Origin: Actinoallomurus spadix
GTDB taxonomy: Bacteria > Actinomycetota > Actinomycetes > Streptosporangiales > Streptosporangiaceae
Direction of reading: 5' to 3'
DNA: 64,000 nucleotides
Assembly (NCBI RefSeq): GCF_024055725.1
Contig: NZ_JAMXMX010000010.1
Span: 1-64,000 of the forward strand
Part shown: positions 42,556 through 52,563 of the stretch, in pieces
How the letters are laid out: each line of letters begins with the position of its first letter
Numbering within the stretch: position 1 is the stretch's first letter
Program-made: the position numbers and the translations under genes
Notes under the pieces: model-generated
Told to the model about the DNA's origin: nothing
Databases searched by the model: none
Seen by the model: only the letters and a program-made list of their open reading frames with translations

Positions 42556-43475
42556 AGCTCGTCCCAGGCCGCGTCGTCGGCGATTCGCCGGGCGAGCTGG
42601 TCGAATGCCGCGACCGTGGCGGCGTTGGCGATCTGGCTGGCCCAGACATCGCGATCGGAGATGAGCTGCTCGCGCATCTGCAGCACCGGATCCAACGGAA
42701 TGGTCGCGAGCACCATCGTGCGTCCCAACTGGTGCTGTCGCGCCAGCTCCTGCAGGTCCTTGTTGCAGTCGAGCAGCCAGACCACCTGGGTCGGCCGCAG
42801 GCCGGCGAGTTCTTCGGAATCGGGGTTGACGACGGCGGTGCGAACGAAGCGGATCGAATCGGCGAGCACCTGGGAGTCGTGACCGCGTTCGGCACCCGCC
42901 TCGATCAGGCCGCGCCGACCGTACACGAGGCCGGATGCGGCGATGACGTGCTGCCGGGTCCAACGGTGGAACACCAGCCACCGATGCGGGACGCCGCGCA
43001 GCTCCTGCTGCGCGGTGGCGGCGAGCACCAGCTCGGCGGCGTACGAGCGGCCCGCGCTCAGGTCGACCACGCACAGGTCGAACTCCTCCAGCAACCGCAC
43101 GAACAGCTTGGTGCAGCGTTGCAGGATGTCCTTGGTCATCGAGAACTCGCCGCCGCCCTGGTCTCCGGGCAGCAGGACGAGGCGTCCCGCACCCGGCGGC
43201 CGCGACCGCAGGGTCTCGCGATCGGTCTGCCGCCACACGTCGATGCGCTGCGGCTCGGCGATCTTGCCCTGGAGGTAGGAATGCAGGCCGCCGCCCTCCG
43301 TACCGCGGGAGACCGGATCGATGCTGAAGATCGCGCCCGAGGTCGGCGAGCCGAAGTCGAAGTCGAGGTAGCAGACGTCACTGCCCTGCAGCGCGCGCCG
43401 GTAGGCGACGTTGCAGCTCGTCACGGACCGGCCGGTGCCGCCTTTGTCGGATGTCGCGATGACCAGCATGGTCAC
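42552..43475 (-). CDS. SCO2523-family variant P-loop protein (ParA/MinD-like)
   Basis: A 307-residue protein with a deviant Walker A loop, SDKGGTGRSVTS: the KGG signature lysine of ParA/MinD is kept but the usual catalytic lysine of GKS/T is arginine. Later strands (VCYLDFDFGSPTSG and LCVVDLSAG) match the MinD fold. It may bind nucleotide and form dimers or act as a scaffold. GTG 43475 overlaps the upstream stop as GTGA. Confidence 0.8.
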   Translation of the reverse strand: MTMLVIATSDKGGTGRSVTSCNVAYRRALQGSDVCYLDFDFGSPTSGAIFSIDPVSRGTEGGGLHSYLQGKIAEPQRIDVWRQTDRETLRSRPPGAGRLVLLPGDQGGGEFSMTKDILQRCTKLFVRLLEEFDLCVVDLSAGRSYAAELVLAATAQQELRGVPHRWLVFHRWTRQHVIAASGLVYGRRGLIEAGAERGHDSQVLADSIRFVRTAVVNPDSEELAGLRPTQVVWLLDCNKDLQELARQHQLGRTMVLATIPLDPVLQMREQLISDRDVWASQIANAATVAAFDQLARRIADDAAWDEL

Positions 43476-45313
43476 GTTGCTCCTGTGGCCTCGCGCCGGG
43501 CGACGGTGAGGCGATCGAGCTCGCGCAGCACCTCACCGGCGAGTACGAACGCGGTGCCGGGGCGGGTGGACAGGACCTCGCGGGCCCGTACGAGGCTGGC
43601 CTGGGTGTGCAGGAGACTGTCGCGCATGGCCGGCCCGACTTCGGAGGAGCTGCTCAGCAGCTCGTCGTCGAAGAGGTGCTCGGCCTCGTTCAGCAGGTCG
43701 AGCGCGATCGCGGCCAGGCGCGAGCTCCGCAAGGGAGAGCCGCTGATCAGGTTGGCCGCCTCGACGAGGCACTCGACGATGCGCTCGGTGAAGTACCACG
43801 ACGGCGCCTGGTGGTCGTCCTTCGCATCGATCGCGGTGAAGACGTTGCGGGGGGAGTCCCAGAGGTTCTGCGCGTCACCGGAGGGTATGCGCCGGCGGAG
43901 CACGTGCGCCCACACGTCATCGACCAGCGCGGTCATCGTGTCGCGCAACTCGGTGCTGCGGGCCATGCCGGCGACCTTCAGCGCACGCTTGAGCACGACC
44001 GCCGCGTAGTCGGAGACCTGCCAGCGGAGCCGGGGCCCACCGAGCTCTTCGCTGCCGTCGAGGCTCAGCCCCACACCGGGCTCGTGCAGTCGGATGGCCT
44101 GGTCCTCGTGGGTGGCCCGGCGGGTGATCCGGCCGCGTTCGGCGAGCTCTTCGAGGATCTCCCCGACCCGGCGCAGGTCGGAGTCGGTGGCACGGCGCCG
44201 GTGGAGGTCCTGGACGACCATCGACGTGACGAGAAGGCTGAAGTAGTCCGACTCCTTCTCGTCGGTGGTGCGCCACGGCAGGTCTTCCAGCGGCCAGCGC
44301 TCCTGCCCGAAGCTACCGATCGTGGCCCAGTAGCTCTGGGTCAGCTCCCAGCGCAGCCGCAGCGCCTGTGCCAGACGCACCTGCTCTTCGCTCAGCAGGC
44401 CGAGGACGGTGGTGCGCTCGGAGAACAGATCGGCGATGCCGTCGAGCGCGTTGACCGTGAAGTAGAGGTACGGGTCGGGCTGGGCGACCCCTTGGGGCTG
44501 CGGGCCGATGTCGTCGGTGGCGATCTCCGGGGCGTCCTTGACCACCCCCCAGGCCCAGCCGCACTCGAACAGCCGGTTCGGATTGTCGAGCTCGGTCGTG
44601 CGCCCGGAACCGATGGTGAAGTCCCGGATGCCCGCGCGCACCTCCCGCAGGGCCCGCTGGAGGTCCGCCACGACGATGCGCGGGGGCGCGTCGCCCTGGT
44701 TGACCGTGTTGATGAGTGTTCGGCCGGCCGGAGAGTCGGGTGGGAAGACCTTCACCGTGAAGCTGCGCAGGAGCCCCACCATGGCCGCGGTGAGCCGCCG
44801 GCTCGCCAGCGCCTCCATCTCGTCGATCTCCGCGCGAAGGTCCTCCCGGCGCACGGTGGTGCGGAACACGCGGGCGAAGCCGATCGTCGCGAGCATCAGC
44901 GAGACCGACATGGAGAACGAGTCGACGACATCGAGGTTCGCCTGATCGGCCGTCGGCTCGCGACCCGGCTCATCGCTGTGGAAATAGCTGCCGCCGGAGA
45001 ATAGCGAAGCGCCGTTCTCATCGGTGTACGTGCGGAGGTAGGACGTGATCACACGGACCAGGAGCCGGGGGACCTCGACCGCGTCACCGAGATTGCTCAG
45101 CGCGTCGAGCACATCGTCGGCCGTCGCGTCGGGGATGTCCAGCTTGAAACTGGCCACCGCGGACGCCGGATACATGATGCATAGCAGCTGCTCGGCGTCG
45201 CTCACCGAATTGGACGGGTCACGGCCGCCCCAGTGCCACTTGCCATCATGCATCGCCGATCGGGCTGCCGCCGCCCAGATCTCGAGAAGACGCTGTCGCG
45301 GCTGAATTTTCAT
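43472..45313 (-). CDS. SCO2524-family protein
   Basis: A 613-residue, mostly helical soluble protein, recognised from the neighbourhood and the N-terminal pattern (RQRLLEIWAAAARSAM). No catalytic motif is visible. The gene starts 6 bp after the methyltransferase stop and overlaps the P-loop gene by 4 bp. Function unknown. Confidence 0.7.
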   Translation of the reverse strand: MKIQPRQRLLEIWAAAARSAMHDGKWHWGGRDPSNSVSDAEQLLCIMYPASAVASFKLDIPDATADDVLDALSNLGDAVEVPRLLVRVITSYLRTYTDENGASLFSGGSYFHSDEPGREPTADQANLDVVDSFSMSVSLMLATIGFARVFRTTVRREDLRAEIDEMEALASRRLTAAMVGLLRSFTVKVFPPDSPAGRTLINTVNQGDAPPRIVVADLQRALREVRAGIRDFTIGSGRTTELDNPNRLFECGWAWGVVKDAPEIATDDIGPQPQGVAQPDPYLYFTVNALDGIADLFSERTTVLGLLSEEQVRLAQALRLRWELTQSYWATIGSFGQERWPLEDLPWRTTDEKESDYFSLLVTSMVVQDLHRRRATDSDLRRVGEILEELAERGRITRRATHEDQAIRLHEPGVGLSLDGSEELGGPRLRWQVSDYAAVVLKRALKVAGMARSTELRDTMTALVDDVWAHVLRRRIPSGDAQNLWDSPRNVFTAIDAKDDHQAPSWYFTERIVECLVEAANLISGSPLRSSRLAAIALDLLNEAEHLFDDELLSSSSEVGPAMRDSLLHTQASLVRAREVLSTRPGTAFVLAGEVLRELDRLTVARREATGAT

Positions 45314-45319
45314 GGCATG

Positions 45320-46090
45320 TCAGTCTTTTCCGCGCTCCATGATGCGCCCCCACGCGAGAATCATTCCGCTGTACCCTTCGCGGAGCGGTTTATCGTCCAT
45401 GGCGATCCGGTCGATGTGGATGCTCGACGCGGCGCTGCCCAGACACTGGGCGACGTCCTTGGTCTCGATGGCGACGGCCGGGAACGCGGTGTCGCCCACC
45501 GCGTAACCCGTGGAATTCTCCATGAAGGCGGCGGCGAACGGAGCACCCGGCTTTAGGCACCGAAGGAACGAGTCGAGGGCGGCGCGGAACTCGTCCTTGT
45601 CGGAGGACAGCGACTCGGCGACGAAGAACATCGTGCCGATGTCCCACCGGGCCTCCGGCAGCTCGAAGACGCTGCCCTGGACGATGCGCGCCCGCCGCCG
45701 GAGCTCGTCGCGCGGATCCGGCACGGCTTCGTAGAGGGGGTCTCCGGCCAGCACGTCCCAGAAGGCGTCCCACGGCCGCGAGTAGTGCTCCTTCTGACCG
45801 TGGAGCCACTCGATGTTGGAGTCGGAGTACTCGTAGAGCGTCACCGTCTCACACAGGGGCAGCATCGCCAGCGCCGGGTAGAGGTTCGGACCACTGCCGA
45901 CGTCGATGCCCTCCGCGGCGCGGACCCCCGACACGGAGAAGAAGTCACGGACCACCTCGACGATCTTCTGATCGTCATGCCGGATCTTGCTGTAGTTCGC
46001 CGCGAAGTAAGATCGCGAATCGAACGTATCCCAGGGGAATTCCGCATTTTGTCCCCTGTTGCTCCGCCGCACGGAGTGTGAGGTGCCCAT
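45320..46090 (-). CDS. SCO2525-family SAM-dependent methyltransferase
   Basis: A 256-residue class I methyltransferase with SAM motif I (GIDVGSGPNLYPAL), an acidic second strand (VTLYEYSDSN) and a fold close to NNMT/PNMT/TEMT enzymes. The substrate is unknown. ATG 46090 is preferred because a TATCAT -10 box at 46099-46104 predicts transcription starting at about that base; ATG 46096 is the alternative. It is the first gene of the operon. Confidence 0.78.
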   Translation of the reverse strand: MGTSHSVRRSNRGQNAEFPWDTFDSRSYFAANYSKIRHDDQKIVEVVRDFFSVSGVRAAEGIDVGSGPNLYPALAMLPLCETVTLYEYSDSNIEWLHGQKEHYSRPWDAFWDVLAGDPLYEAVPDPRDELRRRARIVQGSVFELPEARWDIGTMFFVAESLSSDKDEFRAALDSFLRCLKPGAPFAAAFMENSTGYAVGDTAFPAVAIETKDVAQCLGSAASSIHIDRIAMDDKPLREGYSGMILAWGRIMERGKD

Positions 46091-46096
46091 ACTCAT

Positions 46097-46731
46097 GAAT
46101 GATACGCCACCATCGCCGTTTCGAGAACCGTAAAATGATGAGCGCCGGAGACCCGCGCTCACAACACCCACCACATTTGTCCCGACATTACGGATATGTT
46201 GCGGCCATTTCGCCGATAATTGTCGCCGCCGACGAACGGCCTGCCACCCGCCGCGCCTTATCCGGAAGGCCGGCGCGACTGCCGGGTGATCACCCACGAC
46301 GTGCGCCGCAAGTGCCCCACGACCACGCGCGCGCGGGCGCGTAACACCGCGGGCGAGTTTGGCACCGAGAATGCCCGTGGCCGAAGTTACGGCAGTGACC
46401 AGCCTGGTCAGGGAGCCAGAGAAGCGCCTGTCTGGCGACCTGGAACCGGGCACGATGACTCCGAATGATCCGTCACAACGTTCGCTTCATTGGACATTTC
46501 ACGCAGCGATGCACAAGCGCCCCGACTGATCGCCAAAAGCCGGCCGAGTCAGACCACTGGTGCGCATGACATAATAACCGCAAAGACGCTAATCCCGTTA
46601 GTCCTATCTTTGGAATATTTGAGATCGTCCCCGAAAAGGACAGTCACCGACACGGTGTCTGAGAAGTCCGAAACGGCGATCCTCGCCGTGGAACGCGCCG
46701 ATTGCCCGGTTCGGGCCCGATCGGGATCGGG
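46097..46731. other. Gene-free regulatory stretch
   Basis: About 635 bases without a supported gene. The left edge holds the TATCAT promoter box of the SCO2525-type operon (minus strand). The segment at about 46,550-46,640 is notably AT-rich compared with its surroundings. No RNA gene or repeat is evident. Confidence 0.45.
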
Positions 46732-47424
46732 CTACGGCAGGCGGTCGGGGCCGCCGTCGGGGGTGGCGTGGACCAGCCCCGTCTGGTAGGCGATGACGAC
46801 GAGTTGGGCCCGGTCGCGGGCGTCCAGCTTCGTCATGGCGCGCTGTACGTGGGCGCGCACGGTGTAGGGGCTGAGGAACGTTCGCTCGGCGATCTCCTGG
46901 TTGGACAGGCCGGTCGCGACCAGGGCCACCATCTCGCGTTCGCGCGGGGTGAGCACGGCGAGCTGTTCGGGGTCGTTCGCCGGGGCGTCGTCCGGGGTGG
47001 CCAGGAAGCGGGCGACCAGGGAGCGCGTCGCGGCGGGGGAAAGAAGAGTGTCGCCGGCGGCGATCGTACGCACGGCGTCCAGCAGGTCCTCGGCCCCGAT
47101 GCCCTTGCCGATGAAGCCGCCGGCCCCGGCGCGCAACGCCTGAGCGACGTACTCATCCGTCTCGTACGTGGTGAGGATCAGGATGCGGCTGGCGCGTAGT
47201 TCCGGGTCGGCGCAGATCTTCGACGTGGCGGTGAGACCGTCCATCTCGGGCATGCGGATGTCCATGATCACCACGTCCGGGCGCAGCTCCCGGGTGAGTC
47301 GCACCGCCTCCCTGCCGTCGGCGGCCTCGCCGACCACGGTGATGTCGTCGGCGGTGTCGAGAAGAATCCGGAAGGCACCGCGCAGCAGGGCCTGATCGTC
47401 GGCGAGCAGCACCCGGAGCGTCAT
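46732..47424 (-). CDS. NarL/FixJ-family response regulator
   Basis: A 230-residue response regulator. The receiver domain has the acidic pair (LLADDQ) and the phospho-acceptor Asp (VVIMDIRMPEMDG); the C-terminal LuxR-type HTH reads LTPREREMVALVATGLSNQE. Its start overlaps the kinase stop as ATGA. The likely target is the neighbouring MMPL gene, now broken. Confidence 0.92.
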   Translation of the reverse strand: MTLRVLLADDQALLRGAFRILLDTADDITVVGEAADGREAVRLTRELRPDVVIMDIRMPEMDGLTATSKICADPELRASRILILTTYETDEYVAQALRAGAGGFIGKGIGAEDLLDAVRTIAAGDTLLSPAATRSLVARFLATPDDAPANDPEQLAVLTPREREMVALVATGLSNQEIAERTFLSPYTVRAHVQRAMTKLDARDRAQLVVIAYQTGLVHATPDGGPDRLP

Positions 47425-48731
47425 GGCGCACCCCCGGCCTCTCCATCGCCCGTCCGTCCGCCGCCTGTCGCTCCGTCGGCCATCCGCCCCTCGCTGGTCG
47501 TCGCTCCGTCGGTCCTTCGCGTCGTGTCCTTGGCGGGCGGGAAGGGCAGCTCGGTGGAGACGAGGAAGCCGCCCTCCGGGCGCCTGCCCGCGGAGAGGCG
47601 TCCTCCGACCGCGGTGGCACGTTCCCGCATTCCGATCAGACCATAACCGGGCGGGCGGTCCGGCAGCCTGGGCGCACCCGGCGCCGTACGGGCCTTCCCT
47701 CCGTCGTCGGCGACGGTGATGGTCACGCGATCGCGGTTCCAGGTGAGGCGCACCCGGGCGCTAGCGGTACCGGCGTGCTTGGTCACGTTGGTCAGGGCCT
47801 CTTGGACGATGCGGTAGGCGGTGAGGTCCACTCCCGGCGGCAGCGGCCTGGCCGTGCCCTCATGGTGTACCGACACCTCCAGGCCCGCACGGCGGAAGGA
47901 CTCCAGGAGCGTGGGAAGCCGGGACAGCCCGGGCACCGGTTCGGCGGGCGCGGCCGCGTCCCCGGACTGACGCAGCAGGCCGACCGTGGCCCGCAGGTCG
48001 TCGAGCGCGTCCCTGGTGATCGCGACGAGATCCTTCACGCTCTTACGGGTCTGCTCCGGGCGGGTGTCGAAGAGATGGTCGGCGACCGTGGCCTGCGCGT
48101 TGGCCAGGGTGATCTGATGGGCCACGAGGTCGTGCAGCTCCCGGGCGATGCGCACCCGTTCCTCGGCCACTCTCCGGCGCGCCTCGCTCTCCCGGCTCTC
48201 CTCGGCCCGCCGGGCGCGCTCCTCCACGGCCGCCAGGTAGGCCCGCCGGTTCCGCACCGAGTGACCGAGTACGCCGGCCATCAGCGGGAACGCCGCCACT
48301 GATCCCATCCGGCTCGCGTCCTTCCACGAGGAGCTCCCGAACCAGGGGGCGAAGCCGACCAGCAGCACCACGGAGGCGAGCGACACCACGCCCGCCGCGC
48401 GCCGTTCGGTGCGCGCCGCGAGCGAGTAGGAGTAGGCGATGACCGCGGTGGGGACCACGACGAGCGGGCTCAGCAGGAGGCCCAAGGCCGGCGCCAGCAC
48501 GCCGCTCGCGGTCGTGACCGCCATGGTGGCCAGGGGCGCCCTGTGCCGCAGCGGCAGCACGGCACAGGACACCACGGCGATGAGATAGGCGGCGGCGGGC
48601 GGCGGTGCCAGCGTGTTGTCGACGTGTATGACGCCGCCGAGCAGACAGAACACGAACGCCGTCGCCGTGATCACTGCCTCCCGCCACCACGTGCCGCGTG
48701 GTCGCGGGCCACCGCCACCTGGGTTCGTCAT
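47421..48731 (-). CDS. Two-component sensor histidine kinase (HisKA_3)
   Basis: A 436-residue kinase. Four or more N-terminal membrane helices are followed by the HisKA_3 phospho-acceptor region (RIARELHDLVAHQITLANA) and a HATPase domain (TVADDGGKA, then GYGLIGMRERA). It is the partner of the overlapping response regulator. The signal is unknown. Confidence 0.92.
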   Translation of the reverse strand: MTNPGGGGPRPRGTWWREAVITATAFVFCLLGGVIHVDNTLAPPPAAAYLIAVVSCAVLPLRHRAPLATMAVTTASGVLAPALGLLLSPLVVVPTAVIAYSYSLAARTERRAAGVVSLASVVLLVGFAPWFGSSSWKDASRMGSVAAFPLMAGVLGHSVRNRRAYLAAVEERARRAEESRESEARRRVAEERVRIARELHDLVAHQITLANAQATVADHLFDTRPEQTRKSVKDLVAITRDALDDLRATVGLLRQSGDAAAPAEPVPGLSRLPTLLESFRRAGLEVSVHHEGTARPLPPGVDLTAYRIVQEALTNVTKHAGTASARVRLTWNRDRVTITVADDGGKARTAPGAPRLPDRPPGYGLIGMRERATAVGGRLSAGRRPEGGFLVSTELPFPPAKDTTRRTDGATTSEGRMADGATGGGRTGDGEAGGAP

Positions 48732-48738
48732 GGCCGGC

Positions 48739-50208
48739 TCAGTCCCGCCCGACGGGGATCCACGGCCCCGCCGCGTCCGGCACGGTCACAGAGGCCGCGA
48801 CGTGCCTGCTCAGTGCCTCACCCTCGATGTCCACGTTCGGCAGCACACGGTTCAGGGCTCGAGGGAGCCACCAGGCCCGGTGGCCGAGCAGTGCCAGGAC
48901 CGCGGGTGCGATCGCCATCCGGACCACGAAGGCATCGAAGGCGACGGCGGAGGCCAGACCGACGCCCCTCGTCTGAATGGTCGGGTTGTTCATCCCGATG
49001 AACCCGACGAACACGCTGATCATGATAATTGCCGCCGCGGCCACCACACGTCCACTGTGCCGGAACCCGTTCACGATCGCCTCGGGCCGTTGAAGCCGGG
49101 GCCGAAGCCTTCCGACAGCAGGTCGTAGGCACGGCGCTGGGTGGTCTTCACCGACTTGGACTCGTCTCCCGGCAGTCCGAGGTCGAGGCTCAGCGCCGGC
49201 AGGGCGACGGCGCCGAGACCGAGCCCGGCGATCAGCAGCACGATCACCGGCCGGCGCAGCACAACCGCGCCCAGTGGGTGCCGAGCCCCGGCCGGCCGGC
49301 CGCGGCGGGCATCCGGTGCGAGTGCTCGCTTTCCGACCGGGTGGCCTTGCGGACCGCGCGGGGCAGTACCCGCCGGCCGAAGAAGCCGAACAGCGCGGGG
49401 ACCAGGGTCAGTGCGACGAGTACGGCGAGGGCCACGGCGCCCGCACCGCCCATGCCCATCTTGGTGGGCTCGGGGATTCCGACGCCCCCCAGCCCGACCA
49501 GGGCGATGAAGACGGTCGCGCCGGCGAAGACGACGGCGGATCCGGCCGTGCCCGCCGCCCGGCCGGCGGCCTCCTCCGGCTCGCTGCCCTTGGCGCGCTC
49601 GTCGCGGAAGCGGGAGGTGATGAAGAGTGCGTAGTCGATGCCGACCGCCAGCCCCAGCATCAGCGCCAGGATGGCGACGGTGGACGTCAGGCCCAGCGGC
49701 ACGGCCAGCGCGGAGACCAGGCCGAAGGCGATGGCCACACCCCAGAACGCGGTCAGCAGCGACAATCCGGCCGCGGCCAGCGACCCGAGGGTGAGGACGA
49801 GCACCACCGCCGCCACCACCACCACGCCGATGATCTCCGTCGTACCGCCGGCTCCTCCTCCGCGTCCAGGGCCGAGCCGCCGATCTCCACCGTCAGCCCC
49901 GCGTGCCGCGCCTGGCTCGCGGCGTTCTCGAGGGCGCTCTTCGTCGACTCGGTCAGGTCGACGGCGTCCGCGCTGTAGGTGATCGTGGAGTAGGCGATGG
50001 TGCCGTCCTTGCTGACGGCGCCGGTCTCATAGGGGTCGGTGGTCGACGCGACCTGCGCGCCCCCGTGCAGCGAACCGAGCGTCGCCTCGACGGCCGCCTT
50101 GTTCCCGCCGGCCGTCACCTGCCGGCCGTTGGATTTGCGCGTCCCCAACACTCCCTTTCGGCGCCCCGCCGGGGCATCGTCCCCCGCCACCGTCTTCCCC
50201 TGGTGCAC
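48739..50208 (-). pseudogene. Decayed MMPL-family transporter gene
   Basis: Four pieces in different frames together resemble an MMPL (RND-type) exporter. The N-proximal periplasmic part is at about 49,850-50,160 (TITYSADAVDLTESTKSAL). The central TM region is at 49,255-49,845 (IDYALFITSRFRDER). A mid-protein piece is at 49,075-49,255 (LRRPVIVLLIAGLGLG) and the C-terminal TM part at 48,739-49,074 (MISVFVGFIGMNN). Frameshifts fall near 49,845 and 49,255. At about 49,075 most of the second half is missing, as are the first TM helix and start. The two-component system next door has probably lost its target. Confidence 0.8.
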
Positions 50209-50289
50209 CCGGACCAGCCGCCCGCCTCTTCTGGTGCCTACGCAGTAGGCCGGCGAGTGGAGTCACCGACTGCCGGACGCGGTTCGGCG

Positions 50290-52455
50290 TCACAGCCGCC
50301 ACAGGTGGATGCGGCCGTCCGAACCGCCACCGGCCAGCGTCTTCCCGTCCGGGCTGAACGCCACCGAGAAGCCGGTCACCCCGGCGAACGCGTGGACCAC
50401 CTTGCCGGTTCGCGCGTCCCAGACCGTGGCGGTCGGGCCGTTCTCCTCGTCGCAGGCCGCCAGGTGACGGCCGTCAGGGCTGAACGCGACCTTGCCGCTC
50501 GTACCGCCGGCGAAGCGTACGCCGGGCTTGTGCGTGGCGACGTCCCAGGTCTCGACGTCGACCTTGGCGCCGGCAGCGGCCAGGGTCTTCCCGTCCGGGC
50601 TGAACGCCACCGCGGCGACGCTGTGATGTGCGTTGATCGGGCTTTTCGGTCTACGGCCGGGGACGTCCCAGAGGCGGATGTGGTCGCGGTCGCCGTACGC
50701 CAGCGTCCGGCCGTCCGGACTGAACGCGAGCTCGAAGGTGGAGTCGGTCGTGGCCGGAGTGGTGGCGGTGTCCCGCCGGGTGGCGACGTCCCAGAACCGC
50801 ACCTCGCCGATGACCGCCGCGTTGTCACCGAACCGGAAGGAGCCGACGGCGAGGGTGGTGCCGTCCGGGCTGAACGCCGCGGCCGTGGCGCTCGCGCCCT
50901 CCGGGTTGGTCAGGGTGGTGATGGCCCGCCTGGAGGCGACGTCCCAGAGCCGGATGCCGTGGTCATGGTCCTCGGTGGCCAGCGTCTTCCCGTCCGGGCT
51001 GAACGCCACGACGTGCCGGGACTTCTCGGGGTCGCCGCTGCCGCCGTCCAGTACGGCGGCCTGCCGTCCCGTGGCGGTGTCCCACAGCCGGACGGCGTCG
51101 TCGCTGTCGGCGCTGGCGAGCATCCTGCCGTCCGGGCTGAACGCCACACCCCAGACCCCGGCCGAGTCGGTGTCGAGCACGCGGTCGGCCGGGACGACGG
51201 TCGGAACGGCGGTCGAGTGGTGCGTGGGCGCGGAGGCGCCGCCCATCCGGTCCCGTACGACGAAGCCCGCGGCGGCGAGCACGACGACGACCCCCGCGAC
51301 GATGGTCACGACCCGCCCACGCCGGAGGCGGCGTCCGGTCCCGTCCAGGATTTTGGTGCCCGCTTGAACCGTGCCACCGTACGAGCCGGGCGGCACCGCA
51401 TGCGGCGCGAACTCGGGACGCTCCGGGGATGAGCCGGGGGCGGGAGGTACCGGAACCGGGCCATCACCCGGTCCGGGCCGGGGACCGGCCGGAGGCCGGG
51501 GACCGGCCGGAGGCCGAGCACCGTACGGAGCCGGCGCGGAGCCGGGCGGTGGGCCGGGCACCGGACGTGTGGCCTCGGAACCCGCCGAAGACCGGCCGTC
51601 GTACGGGCCGGGCCCGGGTGTGCGAGGCGCGGCGGGCGGTGGCGCGGCCAGTGGGAGGAGGAGGTCGCGGACGGACTCCGGGGTGGGCCGCGCGTCGGGG
51701 TCCTTGTCGAGAAGGCCGGTGAGGACGTCCGTCAGGGGGCCCGCGCGGGTCGGCGGCGGTGGGTCTTCGGTGGCGATGGCGACGAAGACCGCGCCGTGTG
51801 TCGGGCCCTGGAACGGGGGGCGGCCCTCGACCGCGGCGTACAGGGTGGCGCCGAGCGCCCACAGGTCGGACCGCGGCGTGGCCACGTGGCCGCGGACCTG
51901 CTCCGGTGACATGTACGCCGGGGTGCCGAGCTGGACGCCGGACCTCGTCAGCGTGGCATCGCCCTCCAGCACGGCGATGCCGAAGTCGGTGAGGACCGCG
52001 CGGTCACCGTCCAGCAGCACGTTCGCCGGCTTGACGTCGCGGTGCACGATGCCCGCCGCGTGCGCCGCGACCAGCGCGTCCAGCATCTGACGGCCGATGT
52101 CCGCCACCCGCCGTACGGGCAGCGGCCCGTCCGTACGGAGCGCGTGGTCCAGTGATCCTCCCGCGACCAGCTCCATCACCAGCCACGGGCGGCCGTCATC
52201 CATCACCCGGTCGTGCAGGGCCACGATGCCGGGGTGGTGCAGGCGGGCGGCGGCGCGCGCCTCGCGGGCCGCCCGGGCGTACCACTCGCGCCGCTCGGCG
52301 TCATCGACCTCGTCGGGCAGCCGCAGCTCCTTGACGGCGACCTCGCGATCGAGCTCGGCGTCGTACGCGCGCCACACGCGGCCCATGCCGCCACGCCCGA
52401 TGAGCCCGAGGATCCGGTACCGGCCGGCGAGGATCTCCCCGGGTTCACCGTGCAT
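50290..52455 (-). CDS. Membrane serine/threonine protein kinase with WD40 repeats
   Basis: A 721-residue protein. The N-terminal Hanks-type kinase has the glycine loop (IGRGGMGRVW), catalytic Lys (VAVKELR), HRDVKPANVLLD and the DFG motif (LTDFGIAV). A Pro/Gly-rich juxtamembrane region and one TM helix (VTIVAGVVVVLAAAGFVV) follow, then about seven WD40 repeats (repeated AFSPDGKTLA and LWDVAS) on the outside. The WD40 part probably senses a ligand or cell-wall component. ATG 52455 is preferred because the promoter upstream is placed for a leaderless transcript from it. Confidence 0.92.
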   Translation of the reverse strand: MHGEPGEILAGRYRILGLIGRGGMGRVWRAYDAELDREVAVKELRLPDEVDDAERREWYARAAREARAAARLHHPGIVALHDRVMDDGRPWLVMELVAGGSLDHALRTDGPLPVRRVADIGRQMLDALVAAHAAGIVHRDVKPANVLLDGDRAVLTDFGIAVLEGDATLTRSGVQLGTPAYMSPEQVRGHVATPRSDLWALGATLYAAVEGRPPFQGPTHGAVFVAIATEDPPPPTRAGPLTDVLTGLLDKDPDARPTPESVRDLLLPLAAPPPAAPRTPGPGPYDGRSSAGSEATRPVPGPPPGSAPAPYGARPPAGPRPPAGPRPGPGDGPVPVPPAPGSSPERPEFAPHAVPPGSYGGTVQAGTKILDGTGRRLRRGRVVTIVAGVVVVLAAAGFVVRDRMGGASAPTHHSTAVPTVVPADRVLDTDSAGVWGVAFSPDGRMLASADSDDAVRLWDTATGRQAAVLDGGSGDPEKSRHVVAFSPDGKTLATEDHDHGIRLWDVASRRAITTLTNPEGASATAAAFSPDGTTLAVGSFRFGDNAAVIGEVRFWDVATRRDTATTPATTDSTFELAFSPDGRTLAYGDRDHIRLWDVPGRRPKSPINAHHSVAAVAFSPDGKTLAAAGAKVDVETWDVATHKPGVRFAGGTSGKVAFSPDGRHLAACDEENGPTATVWDARTGKVVHAFAGVTGFSVAFSPDGKTLAGGGSDGRIHLWRL

Positions 52456-52462
52456 GGTCACG

Positions 52463-52491
52463 AAGATAGCGAACCAGACATTGCGCGTCAG
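52463..52491 (-). promoter_or_regulatory. Leaderless promoter of the WD40 kinase gene
   Basis: CTGACG (52486-52491) and TATCTT (52463-52468) are spaced by 17 bp, and the -10 box ends 7 nt before the ATG. This gives a good housekeeping promoter and no room for a ribosome binding site. Confidence 0.6.
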
Positions 52492-52563
52492 CGAGCGCGG
52501 CCGGCCGCAGCGGTGACGGGCGACGGCGGCCGCCACCGGGCCACGTGGGCGTTGTCGTGACCC

